Shown: positions 32,738-43,087 of the stretch, in pieces
How positions within the stretch are numbered: position 1 is the stretch's first letter
How the letters are laid out: each line of letters opens with the position of its first letter
DNA from: Cryptomeria japonica
Lineage: Eukaryota > Streptophyta > Pinopsida > Cupressales > Cupressaceae
Length of the DNA: 60,000 nt
Direction of reading: 5' to 3'
NCBI RefSeq assembly: GCF_030272615.1
Contig: NC_081406.1
Span: 233,796,396 to 233,856,395, forward strand
The notes under the pieces: generated by a model
What the model was told of the DNA's origin: nothing
The model's database searches: none
The model's input: the letters and a program-made list of their open reading frames with translations, nothing else
Position numbers and translations under genes: made by a program

Positions 32738-35640
32738 GTGTCTAATTGTTCTAAAGAATATTTATTCTCTATTTTACACTTGGGTACAATCATCTTCAAA
32801 ATTGGTATGGTGTTATCAATAGCCTTATATGCTAGTGCATTACAATCTGTTATTTTCTTAATTGAATCTAGCAATACCTCTATCATATTTGTTGGTCTGA
32901 ATTCAGACATGGAGGTTCCGGATGTCTATCCAACTATCTTCACAATTTGTAATCCGTCGGTGGTGATAATAGCATTGCTTTCCTCTTTCACTAGAGGATC
33001 AGTTTGTGTCTGCATTACATCTACCAAAGGTTTAGGTCTTTCAGTTGTAGCCAGTGGCACTGTCTCTGAATGTACTTGTGAATGAACCTATTGTTCTACC
33101 TATTTCTTTGTACTCTCTACTGATGGTTTCTCTGATGGTGCCTCTAATGATTTTTCAGTGGTATCCACTACCGGTTTTCTATTTTGACTCTGTATTTTCT
33201 ACTAGTTTCTCTGTGCTTACTCTTGAAATGTTTTCAGTTGGTATCTCAACAGATTTTTCATTGTTATCAATTGTCGGTTGCTCAATAGATACATTATGCA
33301 CACCAGTGCTATCAACTTTTCCTGTATCCATTGTCTATTCAGTTTGTTGCTCACTCCCAATTTCAATGTCTCCAACTGTATCTTTAGCATTTGTCTCAAT
33401 TTTTGTGTCTTCTACTAGTTGCTCAGTTGCCACATCTCTTTTCTCACTTGTTTCCTTATCAACCACAATGTTGACTTCCTGAGTGTCGATATTCATTGTG
33501 TACAACACCTCAAAATCAGGATTTGTGTCCTCATGTGTTGTCTTCATACTCTCTATTGCCGGTTGATTTTCAGTAGTGTCTACCAGTGGAGTATCTAAAG
33601 GCGGTGGGGGTAAGTTGTCTGTTATCTTTATACTGGGAGGTCCACCAACCTTGCCTTTTCCTTTGTCCCTATCCTTTTGATATACCTTGAAGGTTTTAGG
33701 TTTTTGATATTCTTCCCGTTTATCCTTTTCTACTAGGAATATATCCCATACATTTGTTGTTTCCTCTGTTATCTGATTCACTCTTCCTACCATTAGTGCT
33801 ACATGTCAGTGAGAAGTTGAGAATACTGACCGGTTAGCCTCAGAGATTAATTGATCTATCTCATCAGGTGAGTTAACAGGGTGTACTGCAAGTAGTTTTT
33901 CAATCTTTATTTTCTTATCTAGCTCAATAATAGCTACTGTTCTAGCTTCTAGTTTGTTATATAGATCTGTCGGTATTTCATCAACAACTTGCATAAAAAA
34001 TTTCTTGAAAATATATAAGTGTAGTATTACACTATTCTCTACTCTCTCTTTGTCATCAGCGGATAGTGTGTTATACAGTTTGTTGATATTCTTCAACTTG
34101 CCATCCTCAGCAATTTCATTTAGTAATTTATCAATATGAGCTATAGTTTGTTTTGACTTCTTCTTAGGAGTCAACTTATTTTTCTTTGGAGTTAATTTCT
34201 TTGTTGGGGGCCTTACTGCCCATTCCTTCTGTCTTTTTGGTGTAGGAGAAGGTGTCGGTGAAGGTTTTCTTTTCCTCTCAACTCTCTTGAATACTATAGG
34301 TATGTCACTTTCTGAAAAAGTTCCAATCAGTGAAAGGTGTGTTTCTGGTTGGATTGCTTCCAATTCACCTTTAGTTATACTAGTTTTCTTTAGCATATCT
34401 TCTTTAATAGCTTTTTCTTGTCGGGTTCCCTTTTTTAATAGTTGCCTCAACCCTTTTAACTCTTTTCTTTGAGTGAATTTGACTTTCTATAGTTTCAGCA
34501 TTACCAAATACTTCTTCTTCAGGTTCCTTAGGAGCTTCTAGGAGGGCTTTTGCATAGGTTTCTATTATGTTGTCATCAATATCATACCCCATTTCAGTAA
34601 CCCAGATGGTTCTAGGAACAACTGCCTCCATCCAAATTTCATCTTTTTCTATTACAAAACAAATTTCCTTTTGGTACTTATCCACAATAGCTTGTGATAA
34701 CCTTACTCTTGTTTTCATTTGAGCTTTTAGTGCTTGAAAGTACTCATTTATGGTTTTCTCCCTGTTCTCTCCCATATTGTTCAACAATTTTGATAGTTGT
34801 TTTCCTACCGGTATATCATATCCAAAATCTTTGGTGCCAATACCGGGTACTTGTTTGGTTATATATAGCATCAGACAAACAAGTAGATTTCCAAATCTAA
34901 ATGTTCCTTTCTTTTCCCTTTTGATCTTTGCTAGATTGTCTATTAGTTCATCTTTAAGCCATTCACATATGTCTATCCCTGCATTATCATTTACCATATC
35001 ATAGGCACTCTTAATACATAGGAGAGAAACTGAGTTAAACCTATTTGCACATGTAGTCTTGTAACCTAAGATCATACTGATAAATCTGATATTCGTATCC
35101 TTTACATTGTTTACCCTTAGTGATCTCTTATCAAATGTTGTACCGGTTAGGTTTATCACTAGATCATTTGAGACCTTCTTAGTTTTGTCAGGTCTGTTGC
35201 TGGTGGAGGGTAACCCTGTCACAACCTTTACTACTTTTTTTGTGATTTTATGAACTGAGTCCAACCAGAAAAATTCACCATGTACTCTGCTTAATACTAT
35301 CCTTATGATATCCTTGGGGAAATCTAGGATACTTAGAATTTCAGTGAAACCTAGGGTTTCTATTATCTTATGTTCAGGTTTGATATTTTTCTAATTCATC
35401 ACAAATCACAGATTCATACATATTCTTAATTTCCTCATCACCTAGTTCATCAATATGACAATGTATATACATTCTAGGGTCTTCAGCATATACTACCCCT
35501 TTAGGTATTTGGGAAAATGCACCTAAGCTATCATCTTTCTTCGCAATTTCGGGAACTAGTTGGAATACGGGTCTAGGGCATTTAATAACTTCAACAATAG
35601 TAGGGTTTGCAATAAATTCAGGAGTAGATGAAGATACCAT
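32738..35640 (-). pseudogene. Accessory ORF of element 2 (N-terminal ~970 codons)
   Basis: Starts at ATG 35640 (MVSSSTPEFIANPT), 380 bases after gag. Frames 35640-35374, 35264-34404, 34450-33335 and 32910-32738 are collinear with breaks between. Parts in order: an N-terminal domain that matches the second ORF at 51907-52455; KVVTGLPSTSNRPDK and a helical domain (ICEWLKDELIDNLAKIK, FRFGNLLVCLMLYITKQVPG); a basic linker with RKRKPSPTPSPTPKRQK and KKLTPKKNK, likely nuclear signals; then a Thr/Glu-rich acidic part. It joins the coiled coil at 22681-23127, for about 1,115 codons in all. The helical domain resembles the putative plant transposon protein family in layout; I have no proof of homology. 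No pol motifs. Confidence 0.7.
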
Positions 35641-36020
35641 AGCTATAAATACCTTAATCTACCTTAGGGATGAAAGATTTGATAGATTGCTTTGCTTCTT
35701 TGCTTGGAATGCGTTTGCTCAGGATTTTCACGCTTTCAAAGATTTGAATGCTCAGTGAAATGAAAATGGAGCCAAAACACTTGTTTTATAATGTTATTTT
35801 CTTCACCTACCACATTTAATGCTTGCCGGTTAAGTCACAACTTAACTTATCTGCCAATAAAGAAGCAATCTCAACTTCTCACCATCAACCGAGGGAATAA
35901 TAGCATGTTTTTCATTTAGCTGCTAAACCTCCAAAGAAATTTTCTTTAGTTAGATGAAGAGTCTCCTGCTAGTGGAGTGTTACTCTATTCTACTGGTGGA
36001 GGATTATTCCCATCAACATT
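35641..36020 (-). other. Spacer between gag and accessory ORF of element 2
   Basis: 380 bases with no coding signal. It may carry a leader or internal promoter for the accessory ORF. Confidence 0.5.
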
Positions 36021-37058
36021 CTATTCTGACTTTCTGATCCATTGTTTTGAGAATTCTTGTTTTACCTCTTCAGCCTTTTCTTTACCTTTCAAACAAGCAC
36101 CATTATTATTTGTCGGTGGTACCTTACTTCTACAGAATTTTGCAATATGTCCAATTTTGTTACAAGCATAACAAGTCACATTATTTTTCTGAATAGGTTT
36201 CCCATATCCTATGTCGGTTTGTGTTTTGCATTGATTAGATAAGTGTCCAAATCTCCCACAAACATAACATCTTACATTCATTCTGCAATTCTCTGAATTA
36301 TGACCAATTTTGTTGCATTTAGAACATTGATCGGTGGGTGTATTGGTGTTCTGATAATTTCTAGATCTACATTGATTTTCTCTATGACCATACTTGTTAC
36401 AGTTAAAGCATTTGCCATGAAATTTATAAGCATTTGGTTGCTTTACCGGTTTGCTATGATCATGTGTGTTTGCAGTACCGAAGCTTTCACCAACTTCAAA
36501 GCCAAGGCCATTAGTGTCACCATTAGGTTTTGGATTCTTCAGCATGTCACCAAGTTCTTCTGAGCTTATCTTGAATTTTTCTTTGTGTTGATTTGCAGTA
36601 GCCAATTCTCTTTCCAAGATTCCTTTCTGTCTCATAAGTTCATTTGAGTCATTTTGTGTATGCATCAGATCTGTCTTCAACATATCATTTTCATAACTAA
36701 GTCTTGTGTTTTCATTTGTAGCATCATTCAGTCTTCTAGTCAGATCTTCTTCATTTTTCTTCCTATCTTCAATTTCTTTGCAAACTCTCATAGTCATATT
36801 CTACATTTCATTCTTTGTAGTACTACTTTCTTGTCTCAGTTTGTTTACCAGATCATTAAGAGTTTCATTTTCATCATTTTCATTTTGCATCTTTTCAAAA
36901 AGTTCTCTTCTCTTATTTCTTGCAATGGTAAGATTTTCTTGAAGTGCTTGAATAATATCCTGAGCAGCTTTTAGATCATCTTCAAGTTTGATATTTTTCA
37001 ATTTTTATGCATCATAGTCTAAAAGAATTATTTCCAATTGTTTCTTGAAGTTATCCAT
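36021..37058 (-). pseudogene. Gag with four CCHC zinc knuckles (element 2)
   Basis: Start ATG at 37058 (MDNFKKQLEI), about 60 bases from the PBS. A TAA after DYDA (37005) and a stop at 36801 break an otherwise collinear frame. The N-terminal two thirds are charged coiled coil without an obvious capsid fold. The C-terminal third has four CX2CX4HX4C knuckles: CFNCNKYGHRENQC, CSKCNKIGHNSENC, CYVCGRFGHLSNQC and CYACNKIGHIAKFC. Copia gag usually has one. The second copy at 50494-51567 keeps all four, so the number is a family trait. It should bind RNA; whether it forms particles is unknown. Confidence 0.88.
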
Positions 37059-37116
37059 CTCTACCGGTGTTAAGATCTTCCTCAAGCTGTTAGGCTTTTG
37101 AAAATAGAGGACCAAT

Positions 37117-37127
37117 CTCTGATACCA
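37117..37127 (-). other. Primer binding site of element 2 (tRNA-iMet type)
   Basis: Minus strand TGGTATCAGAG, two bases from the 5' LTR. Confidence 0.92.
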
Positions 37128-37129
37128 AT

Positions 37130-37913
37130 TGTTAGGATTCCCAAAGATACTAAGAGGGGAGGGTGAATCAGTATCTAACTGGTTATTGAATTTACTTGAT
37201 TTAAAACATGTAAAGTATATCACTACTATATACCGGTAAACCAAGAATAATGCAGTAAACAAGAATAACAACAACCACATGAAAAGCACACCATAACATA
37301 GTAGTTTAATGAGGAAACCTGGTGTGGGAAAAACCTCGGTGGGATTTGTGACCCACAATATTCATTTACTGGCCAATAAGTGAATATTACTCTTACAATA
37401 GGGGCCTGCACATGCAGGAAGGCCAAGTGCCTAGAGCTCACTGCTCAATTACGAAATAAGAAGTCACACTAACTTACAAAATGGATTATGCAAATCCAAT
37501 GTCTTGTACTGCTTCAAATTAGCATCTGCTATGCCAGATCTAGTACTAGTTTAAGCTCTGCTTCATACATAAACCCTTAACCTATAATTCACATATTAGG
37601 TCTGCCTTATTTCACCTATCACATTATTGAAAAATGTTCTACAATGATCTCATACATATATGAGTCATATTACAACTCGCCATGTCAGCTTACAATGATT
37701 TTACAATTAATTACAAAATACATTATAAACAAAATTCCTGTTGGCTAGGGTGTCGGTATCCTTCCTTTGTTGGTGTTCTGTGTTCCAGTGTAGAGTTTGT
37801 CATTGCCGGTGCTGGTATATTGTCTTGTCGGTATCATATGATTGCAAGGTTTCCATCAATGACAAAACCTTCAATCACCTACAATTTCTCATTGGAGTGT
37901 GCATTTGCCAACA
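37130..37913 (-). repeat. 5' LTR of element 2 (784 bp)
   Basis: Pairs with 21542-22297; it is 28 bp longer, partly from an extra stretch near 37780-37810 (CCGGTGCTGG). Confidence 0.92.
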
Positions 37914-38426
37914 GAAACATCTCGGTAGCATGTAGAGTACACGTTATCATGATACCAATCCATAACCTAGATAGGCATCAGACCTATTCTAGGTCCACCA
38001 TACCAAATCAATGCCTTCAAGTAGTTGAAGCACGATCAAAGAACATCTTTAGCATCCCAAAATCCATCTAGAAGCTGCACCAACACCACTTATGCATCTT
38101 GTCATGATTCCTCAGTGAAAGCTCTGTCGATAAAGCCTTAAACCAATGTTGGTAAGGGTTTACCAGAGTGTATGATAGTATTTAATCCCAAGCCAATACC
38201 AACTGACCAAAAAATGCTCCAGAAGCACGTAGAACATGTAACCAATCACATTCCATAGATCCAAACATGCCAAAAGTGGCCAACAGGTAATCTCTTCTGC
38301 CTGTAACACTAGATCTTTTACCAGTAACCAAAACCTGTCTGCCGATAACTATCCATAACAACTAGTGTTGACATCAATGACAAAACATCAATGCAACACA
38401 TAATCAATTCATCCATAATGCCAACA
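37914..38426 (-). repeat. 5' LTR of element 1, second part
   Basis: Resumes the match to the left LTR (GAAACATC at about 6858) and runs to the CA end at 38426, followed by the TSD GTTGT. Confidence 0.9.
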
Positions 38427-38709
38427 GTTGTAATTAAGATTGATTTTCAGTTTGAATATCAGTTTGAAGGATTGGTTGGCAAACTTTGAATTGTCTTATT
38501 GGTCTTTCTAAGTAAAGTTAAATTCAGTAAGACCAATTGGATGTCACATTTTAATTGCAATTCATATGGAAGCCTTTGAGATGATGGTCTTGTTTCATTA
38601 ACAAGTTATTAAAACTATCTCTAAGGTTAAATGTAGGATTTTTCATTTGAAATGATATGAAACCAATAAGGAATCAAGGAACTGGTCTTTTATTGATTTA
38701 TATATTTGC
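38427..38709 (+). repeat. Copy 2 of the ~785-bp old repeat, right part
   Basis: Continues the match broken at 6089, from TTAAGATTGATTTTCAG to TTTATATATTTG. It abuts the copia integrase fragment at 38709. Confidence 0.85.
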
Positions 38710-39000
38710 ATGGAGATAATTTTCTGCTCCCCAGACACCTTAGCAGAATGGAGTTGTGGAAAGGAAGAACAAAACTATCTTGGATGTTGCTAGAACCATG
38801 ATGATGGAGACTAATCTAACTCATATCTACTAGAGAGAAGCAGTGAGCACAACAGTCTATACATTCAACAAAGTACATATCAAAGGAGAAACCGCTAAGA
38901 CACCTTATGAATTATGGTTTGACAATACACCTACAGTTAAGTATTTTAGAATCTTTGGTAGTAAATGTTTTATCAGGAGAGATGATTTCATTGGAAGTTT
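38709..39000 (+). pseudogene. Copia integrase core fragment
   Basis: In frame from SAPQTP-stop-QNGVVERKNKTILDVART, which contains the catalytic Glu region of copia integrase, through HIY-stop-REAV and TPYELWF to FGSKCFIRRDD. Both stops are TAG, at sites where the family has Gln and Trp. The first two catalytic Asp are upstream of the truncation. The frame continues after the solo LTR at 40227. Confidence 0.9.
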
Positions 39001-40226
39001 TGTTAGACAGTTCAAATAACCGGAAGACAACTAAGAGGGGGGGTCATGAATCAGTTATCACAGATTACCAGAACATTAAGCAATTAAAACTTTAATACCG
39101 GAACCCAAAACATTAATACCAAAATCCTTAAACCAAATATCAAAATAGTAGTTAAACCAATTAAGCATAAACAATAATCAGAGAATAAATACCATCCACA
39201 CGACACCAAGATTTATATGTGGAAAACTCGGCAAAGCGAAAAATCATGATGGGAAGCCTACCCACAGTAAGATAATACTTCTATAGTAAGTATGTGAATT
39301 ACAATTGAGGGGCTTGCACTTGCGGAAAGGCCAATAGCCTAGAGTACATTGCTCATCACAAAAGGAGTCTCACTGACTACATAGAAATCTAGACTACAAT
39401 CCAAAAGAATGAATGAACTGCAAAGATAGCATATCTTATGCTTGAGTACAATTTCAGTTAAGCTCAATACTGAAGGACTAAATACTCTTACATAAACCCA
39501 ACCCAATCTCCAATGATTGACCGAATCATCTACCTAAATGATATTACATTATTCTTACACTTCATATCCATATCCCATTCCATGATGATATACAATGAGA
39601 CCTTACATTATATATATACAAACCCTCAACCATAAACAATCAGGTCGGCCACCAGAAAATAAACCAATTACATAATTACAAAACATGTCGGCCTTAGACC
39701 AAACAAATAATATCCAACTCATAAGACATCCCAGAAATACATTGAGAGGTCTAATCCACACATTTCATTATGCTAGTCCATAACCTAGATAACATCGGAA
39801 CCCAATGTAGGTCCACACTCTAAAGCAATGATCCCAATCTACCAAGTCTCGAACATGATCACCATCAGCATCCTGAATCTCCACTAGAAGCTGCACCAAC
39901 ACCACTTATGCATATCATCAAAGATCTTCACCAAAGTTATGTTGGTGAAACCCTCACTGGAACCACAAGCCAGGCTTCCAAACAAACAAGATAGCATCCG
40001 ATCATCAGACCATCTAGCTGAATATGAATATGAGTATCATGATTAAGCCAATTCCATATCCAAATCATATTGGAGCATACCGGATCATGTTGGATTGAAA
40101 CTAGTCAGAAACCATACATCCTACCAGGACCAGAAGGGTGTCGGTAAAGCATCCAAAACATCTAGTGTTGACATCAATGACAAAACATCAATGCAACACA
40201 TAATAAATTACTCCAAATGGCCAACA
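39001..40226 (-). repeat. Solo LTR (1,226 bp) in copia integrase
   Basis: TGTTAGACAG at the left and GGCCAACA at the right, with a perfect TSD AGTTT (38996-39000 and 40227-40231). The start (AACTAAGAGGGGGGGTCATGAATC) and the internal phrase GGGAAGCCTACCCACAGT show it is a relative of the LTR of element 1; by that comparison it lies in minus orientation. No internal sequence remains. Confidence 0.92.
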
Positions 40227-41615
40227 AGTTTGATCCTAGATGTGATGAAGGAATATTTATTTATTATTCTAATGAAAGCAAAGCATATATATGTTATAAC
40301 AAGAGATTGCAGAGAATTGTGGAGAGCGTTAATGTCAAGGTAGATGAGTTGAATAAAAGTCAAATAAGAGTTTATGAGAAAGAACTGACAGTGGAAATAA
40401 TCATAACTAAACCAGTAACACCTTTACCAGAACAAAATGTTGAACCGGTTACTCTGGTATTATCAAAATAATTCAAGAGTAATCAAAGAATAGGGAAGAG
40501 GAACAGAGAATCAGAAGACTCCTAGGTATGTAATGATGAATCATTTAGAAGATCAGATCATTGGGGATAAGAAAAATGGAGTGATGACAAGAGTGATGGA
40601 ATGTAAAGATGAATGTTGGATGAAAGCTATGGAAGAAGAATTAGATCAGATAGAGAAGAATAACAAGTGGACTTTAATTCCCTGACCTAAAAATAAGAAT
40701 GTTATTGGAAATAAATGGGTATTTAGGAATAAATTTAATGAAGACTTACAAGTTGTAAGGAATGTAGCTAGATTAGTTTGTAAAGGATATTATCAAAAGG
40801 AAGGAATTGATTATGGTGAAACTTTTGCACCTGTAGTTAGGATTGAAGCTGTAAGATTATTTCTTTTCTATGTTGCACATAAAAACTACAAGGTTTATCA
40901 AATGGATGTTAAGTGTGCCTTTCTAAATGGGGATCTTGATGAGGAAGTTTATATTGAGAAACCTGATGGTTTTTCACTTTCAGATGATTAAAACATGGTT
41001 CCAGGTTAAAGAAAGCTTTATATGGATTGAAACAAGCACCTAGAGCTTGGTATGAAAGGTTAGATAAATATCTTTTGAAGCTTGGTTTCACTAAAGGTAA
41101 TGTTGATAGTAATCTATTTTATAAATCCAATGATGATGATACACTGATTATTGAAGTTTTTGTTGATGACATTATTTTTGAAGGTGAAGATAAGTTGTGC
41201 ATGGAATTTTCTAAAAATATGGAGAAAGAATTTGAAAAGTCTATGATTGGGGAAATGAAATTTTTTTTAGGTTGGCAAATTACTTAGATTGATAAAGGTA
41301 TTTTCATTTGTCAAACTAAGTATGCTAGGGAATTGTTGAAGAAATTTGGTATGGTAGACTCTAAACTAGTAAATACTCCTATGGCTACAAGTGAGAAATT
41401 GACAAGGAAAGATGAATTTGCATCGGTAAATCCTACAAGATACAAGTCTAGGATTGGAGGTCTTCTATATTTGACTCAGACTAGGCCTAATATAATGAAT
41501 GTTGTTTACATTGTATCAAGATATCAAAGTGATCCTAGAGAAAATCATGAGAGTACAGTGAAAATAATTTTTAGATACTTGCAAGGTACATCTGAATATG
41601 GTTTGTGGTACCCTA
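40227..41615 (+). pseudogene. Copia integrase C-terminus and reverse transcriptase
   Basis: Continues from integrase (FDPRCDEGIFIYYSNESKAY) through a linker to [68 protein letters not shown], the active site FVDDIIFEGED, and LLYLTQTRPNIMNVV. It breaks at YGLWYP, where the solo LTR at 41616 begins. Stops include IP-stop-PKNKN (TGA), SDD-stop-N (TAA) and IT-stop-ID (TAG), plus a one-base loss near 41003. It is about as decayed as the copy at 7723-9092 but in the opposite orientation. Confidence 0.92.
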
Positions 41616-41718
41616 TGTTGGCATATATGTAGAACTTGATGACATTATGATATTGTATGTTGTCATTGATGTCAATATGCTAAAGTATGAACTAGTATAT
41701 TGAAGTAAGCAAACTGGC

Positions 41719-41835
41719 AAGAGAACTGGTATGAAATTGTGAACCGGTATATGTGAGAACTGGTATGATAATGTGAACCAGTATATGTGAAAAAGTGAAG
41801 TGGTATGTTGGAATGAGAATCGGTATATGGGAAGT
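41719..41835. repeat. Short tandem repeats in LTR X
   Basis: Three to four diverged units of about 34 bp based on GAACTGGTATGA and GTGAACCGGTATATGTGA. Confidence 0.75.
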
Positions 41836-43087
41836 TTTGTATCAGGGTTTCATTTGGCATGACTATCGGTTGGTAGTCTCAACTTCAGGGTTTTCGGTTG
41901 ATGCATTCCAAGCCTGTGTGATTCAATCGATGATAGATTGTGATGAGTTAGCATTGTAATGAAGACCAGATAGTGTTGTCATGTCAGCCTTGTGCGCGTG
42001 AAGGATTTCCTTGAGGATCTTGCATGGAGATTGATCCTATCTACGTCGGGAATGTGTGAAGTCTCTGTAAATAGTGGAGAGCATGTGATGGGTTATCAAC
42101 TTCCTGAATTGGCAAAGAATGAACGTTGAAGAATGTCTTGAGATATGCTCTGTTGTCTTCAAAACCCGATTCCCTTTAATATCCTCAAATTTATATGGTA
42201 TAAAGCTTGGTGCACAAGGGATATCAAAGATAAGGAAATTCTCAAGACAACATATGACAAGGTTTGGATAGACCTTCTACACTTCGGGCTTCCTCGGAAC
42301 CCATGTGGGTATACCTTTGTGAATTAAATTCACACTTTCATACATAAACCCACAGCAAACCAGTCCAGAAAACCAGTGGGTTTATTCACCTTGAAATCAA
42401 CTGAAAACAAAGGATGGAAATTGTATTTAATTTCAGCATTTTGATCAACAAAGCATGCAATAAACAACTCCAATTAATACTGGTGTCTTATCCAAGGTCA
42501 TAGAGTTATCTAAACTCAAATAAAACTCCTTAAACAACACATCTTTATATTTCCCATCGGTTTGGTTTCCATTAATCCTTATATATGCCTGACACATACA
42601 AGAATTCAAACATTCCAAACTAGACTATGGTCCTCAGAATTCAAAGTTCCTCCCAAAGAAATTACTGGTATGAGTGATCTTCGCGTATTTAATTTCCCTC
42701 TTAAAGAGAAAAGCTAACAAACACTTATACTAAAATTGCTTAGCAATTCCATTCAAACGGAACAACCCTGGATTATTCAGAATGAAAACAGTAAATAAAA
42801 TTATGAAAGAACTTGAAGACAACACAAAGCTTTACTCAAAACCGATGGCCTGTATATTGATATTCAGTTCAAGAAATGTTACAATAAATTCTGATTCTCC
42901 ATTAAACTTAGAAAAGCTGAGATAAATTTCTGCAGTGTTTTCTTACAAAATTTTTGTGATCCCCCTTCCTCTAGTACTGGTATCCATTTATACCATGGAT
43001 GCACAAAGCTTCGGACCTTTCGAGGAGAGTTTGTTAGAATTATTTGTTTTCAAAACTAGAGAGGTTACAAATTTTCCGCAAAAACCG

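Larger units (their letters stand above)
21542..37913 (-). mobile_element. Non-autonomous copia-like element with four-knuckle gag (element 2)
   Basis: TG...CA termini TGTTAGGATTCCC and TTTGCCAACA; TSD GGAAC at 21537-21541 and GAAAC at 37914-37918 (one mismatch). Minus-strand order: 5' LTR 37913-37130, PBS, gag 37058-36021, long accessory ORF 35640-22681 (split by the 23128-32737 element), PPT and 3' LTR 22297-21542. No protease, integrase or RT sequence is present in its internal region, so mobility must have depended on another copia element. Confidence 0.88.
6090..38426 (-). mobile_element. Copia-type LTR retrotransposon (element 1), chimeric and nested
   Basis: The borders are set by TG...CA termini and a 5-bp TSD GTTGT (6085-6089 and 38427-38431), supported by the second copy of the flanking repeat. 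On the minus strand the order is 5' LTR (38426-20770, interrupted by element 2), PBS, a gag fragment, then a foreign gypsy block (20345-9093), then copia RT-RNase H, PPT and 3' LTR (7372-6090). Copia protease and integrase are missing. The gypsy block probably inserted into copia RT, and a deletion then removed its 5' half together with copia protease and integrase. Confidence 0.85.
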
